From positions 1,042,373 to 1,106,372 of the forward strand of contig NW_019774180.1 of NCBI RefSeq assembly GCF_001039355.2: DNA of 64,000 nt, read 5' to 3'. The notes beneath the pieces were generated by a model. It saw only the letters and a program-made list of their open reading frames with translations, searched no databases and was not told the DNA's origin. This document shows, in pieces, positions 52,801 to 61,800 of this stretch (its first letter is position 1; every line of letters begins with the position of its first letter). This DNA comes from Lingula anatina. Taxonomy: Eukaryota > Brachiopoda > Lingulata > Lingulida > Lingulidae. Position numbers and translations under genes: made by a program.

Positions 52801-55800
52801 TGTAACTGAATCGTAATTGATTCATAGGCATTCGTAGGTATTCTTAACTCATTCGGGGATTCGTGAATCCCTGGATTGACCACGAATCGGCTACGAATCA
52901 GTCACGAATCCCACGAATATTGCTGAAGCAGAAATACTGCAAAATGTCAAGAATAGTCCAGAAATCACTTTTATTGGTATCCAATTCGTGCATACATTCG
53001 GCTTATGCTTAACTGATTCCTTATTGATTTGTAACGTTTGTGCAGTATTCGTAAAAGATTCTTGTAAATCGTAGTGAATTCTTGACAATATTCGTGCTAT
53101 TCCAGCCGAATCCCACGAATATTTGTAATACTATTGCACCTGTATCATAACTGAATCGTAGAGCGTATCGAATTAGGCCAGAAAATTTGCAAAATCTCAT
53201 GAAACCTGAAATTTGTCAATTACTGGCGATTCGTGGGATTCATGGTCTGTGTGAAATAGGGGCATTAGCTAAAACTGCTGTGCGCTTTTATTTGAAGCAG
53301 AACCTAAGCTGCCAAATTATATAGGTACCTTACTGTCTCTGTAACCTTGTCATCTGGTGGCATGAGTTGGGAGTTTTATTTCAGTCTAAGATAGGCCTTA
53401 GTCTGAACACACTTAGCATCATAAGCCTGATTTTATACCATTCATCAGGGCTACCTACAATATCTGCAGTTTCCAGGGACTGAGCATTCACAACCTGGGG
53501 AACAATTATAAGGTATTGCAATCACGCTAGTGGTTCCTCTAATGACCTCAGCCACCAGGCATTGACTCCAACAGTTTTAGAGTTCACGACAGCATTGTTC
53601 AGTGTAATTTGTTTTTGTTTTTCTGCCTCAAAGAACCCGAGGAAGAGACTGCAGATCAGGGTGAGTTATGCATGCATGTATCATTATCAGCAGCTTGATC
53701 ACAGGTGCATGGGATTCCATTTCATTCTCATTTATTTATTTGGGTAGTTTTAACCTAGCCAGGTGTTACTTAATCTGCTGTTCCTATCTTTGCTGCTGCT
53801 GTTAGTTGATGCATATGTGGATTATTGTGCTTTGGCTTGGCTATGACTTTCAAATGAAATTATGTGAGAAATTTATCTTTATTATTGATGTATGCTTTGA
53901 AGTTGTTAAACTTTTTTTAATTTGGCTGAAAGGCCATGATATTGTACATGATATTGTATATGTTTTATACAAGTTGCTGTGCACTGATTGTCATCTTGTT
54001 TCTTGGTCATCTGAAAACTGTGTCATTATTGTCAAATAACTGTAACTTTATCTTGACTGTTAAGTAGCAGTGGTATGATATTTCAAGATATCAAAGGCTG
54101 CTGACATTGGCACCTATATTTCATCTTCTTCTCATGCAGTCATTTGTGGCTGGCACATAAAATATATTGATATCATTGTGGCAAAGACAAATGGCTCCTG
54201 CAGCTTCTTATTTAATTTCGGTGTCCACATGATAAAATATTTACAGTCTCTTTCTTTGTAACAGTAACATATCTGATTCATTCCATTTCTTTGTAACAGT
54301 AGCACATTGATTCATTCCATTGCTGGTGTTAGTATTAAAAGAACTAGTGCCACTGTTCAACCAAATTATATTTGATGTGTGTCACTTCATATTTGTTTGT
54401 TGTTTCAATAGAAAAACTTTTGAGCTCAAACCAAGGTAAATTTAATCTCTGTCGTTGCCTTTATTTATTTGTTTCTCTGGAGAAAAATTATGGACCGTCT
54501 TTTGCAATAAAGTGTATTACTTTTTTATCGTGGTCATTGTCACACTGGTAATTGGCAACAACAATACTAGTTTAACATCAGCAGCAACAATTTATCTATT
54601 TTTGTGCTCTGCAGTATCTTGTTCTTATTTTTGTTTTTATTTTTGATTAATTCCTAATTTAAAATTAACAGTGCCTGTTGTTGTTCCTCTTTTTATTTTT
54701 TCTTTGAGGAATTATAATTTACAGCTCATAATTACTGAATCTCCTCAACTTTTTATGCTGAGCCTGCTAATACATTTTTTTACTTTTATATGTTGTAGGC
54801 ATAAGGTCATAGAATGTAATCATGTTAAAGAGACAAAATGGAAAGTTTTAAATGCATAATAAGTACAGAAACCACTTCTTGTTGTAAACTTGTTTATCAT
54901 GTTTAAACAAATAAATGGCATGCATCAATGTATCCCAAATTGATAAATTTTGACACTCCCTAACAAACCTTTCCACTTCTCAACCATTTTGACACAGTTT
55001 TGAATCTCGTGCAATCTGGAAGTCAATGTGAGAATTTAGCTTGAAGGGAATGGCATAATTTGAAAAAAACAGGCTTAAGCCCATCTTTTCTCTCAATTGT
55101 TACAGTGTTATTGCATGTGTGTGGAAAAGAGGATCAAAGGTTGGTTAGGCAGTGAAAAAAATTACCGTCTACCCCAGGAAAATTTGTTAAGTATGTTTTT
55201 TTCCACAGGAAAATCTTACACTGCGCACCTTTAATTTCAATAGTTCAACTATAGCATCAATTTTCTTGAATACGTACCAAAACCTTTCCAACCATGGTTT
55301 TATGTGACATAGTTCAGTTTTATATTCTAAAGTGTTTCATTCAAGCTTAAAAATGGTTTTATATTACCTAAAAGGAGCATATTATACAGTGCAATTTTGC
55401 AATGTAACTTTTTTCTTTTTTTTTAGTGTATGACACAAACTGTTCAGTCGTAAAAAGTTCTTCTTGTGGTTTAAAATCTCAGTTTTACAGGGCAGATTTT
55501 GACTTTTGTTACATTTTCCTTTTTATTTTGTGGTTAGCTACATCTATTCAACTGTAAATAGTGTTATATGAGGCTCAGTTAACTTTGTTACATTTTTCAT
55601 AAACTTATCCAAGCAAAAAGTCTCGTGTATAACAAGCTTTGTGCAAGTTATAGAATTATACTTAACTCACGGGGCTGAAAATCACTTAGTATAGTGCAAA
55701 ATAAAATTTTCAGCCACAAGTTTTGTCGCACATTACTGTGCACAAATGACATCTAGCATCCAGAATTGAAAAAACACCATATATAATACAACTTGTTAAT

Positions 55801-58800
55801 TTTTTTGCAGCCTTGTTTCTCATGTACAGCTATATACCAAAGCATGAAAAAAACTCCTAGTGAAACCTTATCTGGTTGGAATCTTGTTCTGTCAGGGGTG
55901 GTAACTGTGATCCAGATGACCTTTAATAGTTCTGCTCAACCTTTATCCACCTTGGGGCTAAATCATTCTTAATCCTCTAGCTAGCTCTGGCTCCACAGTA
56001 AGCCCACTGGGGTGAAACCGCTGATTACTTTTGTAATTTAGTAACTATCTGGTCTGAAGTAACCCAAACTGACCCCAACAGGGGGATATTTTTACATGTT
56101 CGACTAATTTTATCATGACTTCTGTTTGATTTATTTTGGTGCCATCTGGGTGCTTTATGATGACTTTTTTTATTGTGTTTGAGGTACTGCATTTTCATTT
56201 GCTGATTTAAAGACTTTTTTATTTTATTATTTTAATATGTTTTGCTGTAGATTTATATTTTGCTTTGAATTAAAAAGAAAATTTTGGTTAGGTCATTAAA
56301 ATAAGTGTCAGCATCTCGTATCCATAGTAATGTCTACAGAGGAAGGTATAAACAAATATAATAGCGATGTTCATGTAGTAGTGAGACCATATGCTGTTTA
56401 TTGTTGTTGTAGTAGTAGTAACTTTATTAATTTGTAAGTCATAATTGGTGTAGATTTAATTTATTTTAGATACAGACACGCAATTCATTTGATAATATAT
56501 TTTGACTATACTTTCAATTACCTGTGTAAACAACACTTGGTCTTTTTAGATTAAAAAAGATAAGTTTTCATCCCTATAATCCTGAAAACATTGTAATTTT
56601 TTCATAATCTCTGAATTCTAGGAAATTTCACAAGATCCTCAGCTGCCAAGCCAACCACAGCAATTCATGAAGAGAAAGATGAAGAGGATGAAAATTCTCG
56701 GGAATTTACTCTACAAAATGATCATAAAATGGTACCAGGTGGGGCAGACAGTTTTGAAGTTGTACAAAACCAAGGGGAGGAAACGGGTGAATATCATGAA
56801 CAATTTGCTGATTCTCACATTGGAGGTGCAGCAATTCCGGTTGAAGAAGAAATGGCCGACAATGGTTTTGAATTTGTCGGAAATAAACAGAAAGGTGCTA
56901 CAGATGACTTTGCTCAAAATGACTTAGACTTCAATAAAACTGCAGGAACAATAGAAAGTGATAGCAAACTGCCACCCAAACCACCACCTATGAACAATGC
57001 AAACAGGCGAAGACCTGAGAACTTCCTGGGGTCTTCTTCTGTCTCCCCAAAACCTTTTTCTTCACATTTTCCTCAGCAACCAACAGTTGCCCAAGTCAGT
57101 AAGTCCTACGCAGATAGCTTTGCATTGCCAAAAGAACAGGCCTCGCTGACTAACAAGACTCTTGACTTTGTTCCAGTGGAAAAATTTGTCGTCTGCGAAT
57201 ACAACACGGTTTGTGATAAACCAGCATGTGCCAATACATTTAGCAGGGAAACGAAGAAGCGATACCACTCTCAGGAAGAATGAAAAATTGCAAAATGGCG
57301 GAAGGAGGCAGAAGGACCAAAACCCAGTTAATCTGCGCAGACCCAAGAGATTGCAGTCTTTGAAGCCAGAACCAGAATCTCAGGTATTGCATAATAGTTT
57401 TTTTGATCCTGATAAAACACATCCCAAGTGAATATTTCAGTTGGCACAAAAATTTTTAGACACACATTTTTATAATTCAAAGAGCTTTTTTTGCCAAAAT
57501 CAAGGCTGGAAATCGCACAATCTTCCTTTACATTCACTTAATGGTTAACTTTTTCTTTTGCATAATTTTTTACAATATTTACATTGATAATCACAAGGTG
57601 ATGATCCCAAACATTAAAGTAATTAAGAGGGATCGACAGAGGCGCAGGTTTTTCCCACGTCGGGGCCAAATTTTGACCCAACAGGTTGACCTTGTTTTCC
57701 TTCTAAAATTCTTTGAAGGTTATCAAATAGAAATACAGTATTAGATTAATCTCAGATTATTAACTCATGGGCCCAATGCGTAGATATGCCACTAAGGTCA
57801 AGGTCATTGTGTCTCGTTTAAATCATAAACAGATGATTCGCAATACTTCTGTGAAGACGGACATCTTTTTCAAATCACAAGTTCATTGAGCTAACATGAG
57901 AAAGACATGTTCAATAATAAACTTGTTTATGTGGCAGGTAACATACAGATCAAAATAAGTTCTGCGGCTGCACCAGTTCTCAGCGAAAAAATAAACATGA
58001 TACAATTGCACTCTAGGGTGACCAGAACATAGGTTGAACAATGTATGTTTTATAGGGAATTATAAGGGGAAGGGGGTTATCAGTGGACATTTGACAGTTT
58101 TTCAGTTAGTGGGAGGAAACTTGGGTTGCACATTAGGGAAGGATCTATAAAAAGTGGAAGTTGTAAACTTCAAAGGTGCTTTGTATCCTTATTTCTATTA
58201 GAGAAGTTGTTTTTCTTGTAACCTTTAAACATGAAATGCCTCGAGATTTAAAGTTATTTTAGTTCGGTGAGAAAATGTTTGTTCTGTAACAGGGTAATTC
58301 GGATGTGTTCAGCTGAAACAATTGTCTTATAGATATATTTGCTATCAGCATATTAGCCTGTTTAGTATATTATGGAATTCATAGTAATACTTTGAAGTCT
58401 TTAAAACATGATTTAAGATTTTTAAAGGTTACTGGTGCATCTGCCAATATAAATATCAGAAACAGGTGTCAGTTTTGGTGTGAAAGATTTTGTAATTGTC
58501 TAGACTTAAATAATCAGCTTCATAGATACCATTGGTTCCTTTTTCATTTGGCCCCATGTTTTTGGCTAATTTTGGAAACTTTCCACAACAAGCCAGGCAG
58601 AAATCAGAGCCTTTCAGAGCAACAGACCTCCACCGCGGAACAGCCCGAGGAGTAGAAAAACTACAAGTCTGACTAGCGTTTTCAATCTACGGACCTGCTG
58701 CATCTCTTGTTGCCTGAATAAACCAAGCAGAAAAAAGTAACAAGCTTTATCAGGCCTCGAACAGCTGGAATCGTGTTCCTACATATGTCTGACAACATTT

Positions 58801-61800
58801 TCTATCAGAAACCAAACCATTTCAGCTTTAATCACTACTTCTTCACCAAATGTCAGAATCTATCCCTTGACAGGAGAGAAGTGAAAAAAAAAAGCATGAT
58901 GAAGAGAGAAAAAGAACTGGAGTTAGTGTAACTTTAACCTAGTGGTGTGATGCTGTCAACCTGATTGTTACATTCAACATTAGTCTCAGATCTTGACTTT
59001 TTGCACGAGTTCTCTAATCAGACCAGAGTTCTCATCACATCACTGCTTTGGTTTCCAATTCAGGTTCTGCTTGGGCTGAAAGGCATATCAGTAATCCGGG
59101 AACATGTTCTTTTTTTTTCTTACCCTTTCTTTATGTCTGTGCCTAGTTCACTGATGCAGTTAAGTGGAGGCTGATTTGATCCTGACCTCCTGGGCATGGA
59201 ACATGAACAGAGCTTGTAATTTTGTTTTAAATGTCAATTGTAGTTGGAATTTGGCAGTAGTGAATAGTGAACCAGGGCCAGGGCTCCTGATTCGACTATC
59301 TGGCAGTTGCCATCGTGGTACTGAATAGTTTCCAGAAGATTTCTTTTCGAATTATGGATCGGAATTTCGTTAAACAGCTGTTCATTAAGTGTTTTGCGAT
59401 TTTTCCTTTTTGACTCCTTTTTTCCTGGGAATGTTCAATTGAAATGTCTCTAGATTTTTGTTATGTGGGGGAAACGCCAAAGCCACATAATGAAATTGCA
59501 TAACCTCTTTAATCATCAGACTTAAGATAAACAGGGATTGTTTCTTTTCCTTTTTTCTCTTATCTTCACCGTAAAAGAGTCAAGTAAACATGGCGTTGCT
59601 CCATTGGGGTCTGCTCTTTTGTTGTAAGGTGAAGTGGTGGCAGTGTTGGAGGAGGCGAGAACATGCTAAGTCAAATACACGAAACAAATTGTATAACTTA
59701 AAGTCATCAGACAAGAAAAAACAGACATGGCCCACTGCCTTTTTTCTCCTCTCCTGAAGCAGTCAAGTGTACATGACATTGCTCCCCTTGGGTCAGCTCT
59801 CTTGGTGGCAGGTGAAGTGGAGGCACGTTTCTTTGGCTGCTTATAGTCACATATGTGTTTTTTTATGTATTTGGATTGCAAGCACATGTTTGTTGAGGCA
59901 GGCTCAATTTGACTTCTGCAACCAACTCATAAGAACCTGCAGTAAATAAGCAGTAGTTGGTTTTGTCTTTGTTTGTTTCTTCCAGATTTGAGATTGATAT
60001 CAATGTGGTATGTCATATATTTTGACACTTTTTATGCCTTCCTGAAACAAGAGTGTGGAGTAACTATTTATTACCGTTAATGAAATATGTCTTCTAAAGT
60101 AAGACTTGTAAATAAGTACTCACTAAATATGATGATACTGTTAGACAGTAATAGAAAAAAAGAAACGTATTATGTCATAAATGATATTATTGTGAAAAAG
60201 GACTTGTTTGAAACAGTGTTCACTCAAGCTTGTCGGCGGAACTTTTTGAGACAAAAACAGTTTCCTACAGACAGCCATAATACAAAGGTCTTAAATTCTC
60301 GACTGAGATCAACTAACTAAGCTAACAACACTGCCACTTTTGATTGCTGCCTACAGGGCAGTGTATTTCAAGAAATTAAAGGAACATGCACTCTGTCTTG
60401 TTTTCTATGCCCCTGCGTGTGCTGAGCATGAAGTCGAGCCAAAGTTAACAGGCTTGCCATTTCAGCCAGGTTTGTCTCTAATGATGTTGTTTTCTCAGAA
60501 CATGAACTCCAGACCTGCTGGAAAAAAAGGAGGGGGGGGGGGGGGAATCTGAAGGCTTTTCCACATGGAAGCTGGCTTTAAATCGGTTAAATCACTAGCA
60601 CCTTCCTAGTATGCTAGACCCATGTTGGTATACACTAGCCATGTGTTGTTCCATGTAGAATTAGTGTTGTCCAATTGAATCCAATGGGTTTTGGCCAAGT
60701 TAACAACATAAGCCAGAAGGTCAGATGTTCTTTTCATTAAAACTCTTGTACCAACAGGTATCAGTTGGGCTTTTTTTCTTGTCCATTTGTCTGTGCACCA
60801 GGTGTTGATATAACAGTTGGACATCTCCTTGGGTAATGCTTAAATCAAGAGTTCTCCCCAGTCTTCTGTTGCCTAACTATTTTATTGGGGTGAATTTCAT
60901 TTCTGGATATTTGATTTCTGGCAAATCAAAGTCGTGTTAAAATTAATGAAGTCAAGTGACGCACAGCCAGGGAATTTGTCGGTCCAGTGGGTAGTTCTTT
61001 GGCTGCAGTTTAGTTACCTGACTTGGTATGCGTGTAGGCAGTGACGCTGTTTATTATTCCTGCTGTTTCATTCATTCAATGCAGTCCAGCTAGTCATGTG
61101 TATGAAAAGTACTTAATTAGTATCTGAGAACTCCTTAATCCATGAGAACCAAAGATATATGAACATATTTATTTTATATAATAATAAGTGTTAATTTTGC
61201 TTACAGAGCATGCTTGCATATGCTTCTTTTTTTTTAAAATAGATTTTTCTCATAATAAGAAATGTAAATAAGAACATTATCCTGAGCACACTTTATAGTA
61301 AGTGTGATTGATCAGAAAAAATTACCATTTTACAACTTGGGTAACCATCATTTTACTGTAAGTTAAAGATCAAAATTAGGTCAATGTGACCTGGTTTATA
61401 GAAAAGATAGAATATTTATTTTCTTCTCAAAAGATCAAACAATTTCTCTGTAAGATGTTAAGAATGTCAAGTACCTTTGCTTCTGTACAAATAGGAGAGT
61501 AATCTCTTTAGCCACATAAAAGGGCAAAAAAGCTTAAAGAATCTTGTTGTAATGTATGATTATGTCCTCAGGTCAAAAAAGGTTGCATTACACGGATAGC
61601 AGGCGAATAAGGAAAAGCTTAAGAACAATCTCATTAACAGAGCTTCTTAATCGAAATGTACTTCCTGGGGCTTCATTAATTCAGCATATAATGTGCAATT
61701 TGTAAACTTGAAAGAAACATGAAGAAATTGGAGCCAAATTGAAAAGGTCACCCAATATGTGGAATTCATGGTGTTCGACATGATTTTGGGTAATCAACAG

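Larger units (their letters stand above)
51271..53633 (+). other. Intron with a transposon-like element
   Basis: 2.4 kb with a 699-bp inverted-repeat element (52566-53264) and an A-rich run (52014-52047). No other feature seen. Confidence 0.65.

Noticed and set aside
56711-57346. Several minus-strand frames opposite the tail exons
   Set aside because: Antisense shadows of the low-complexity coding exons.
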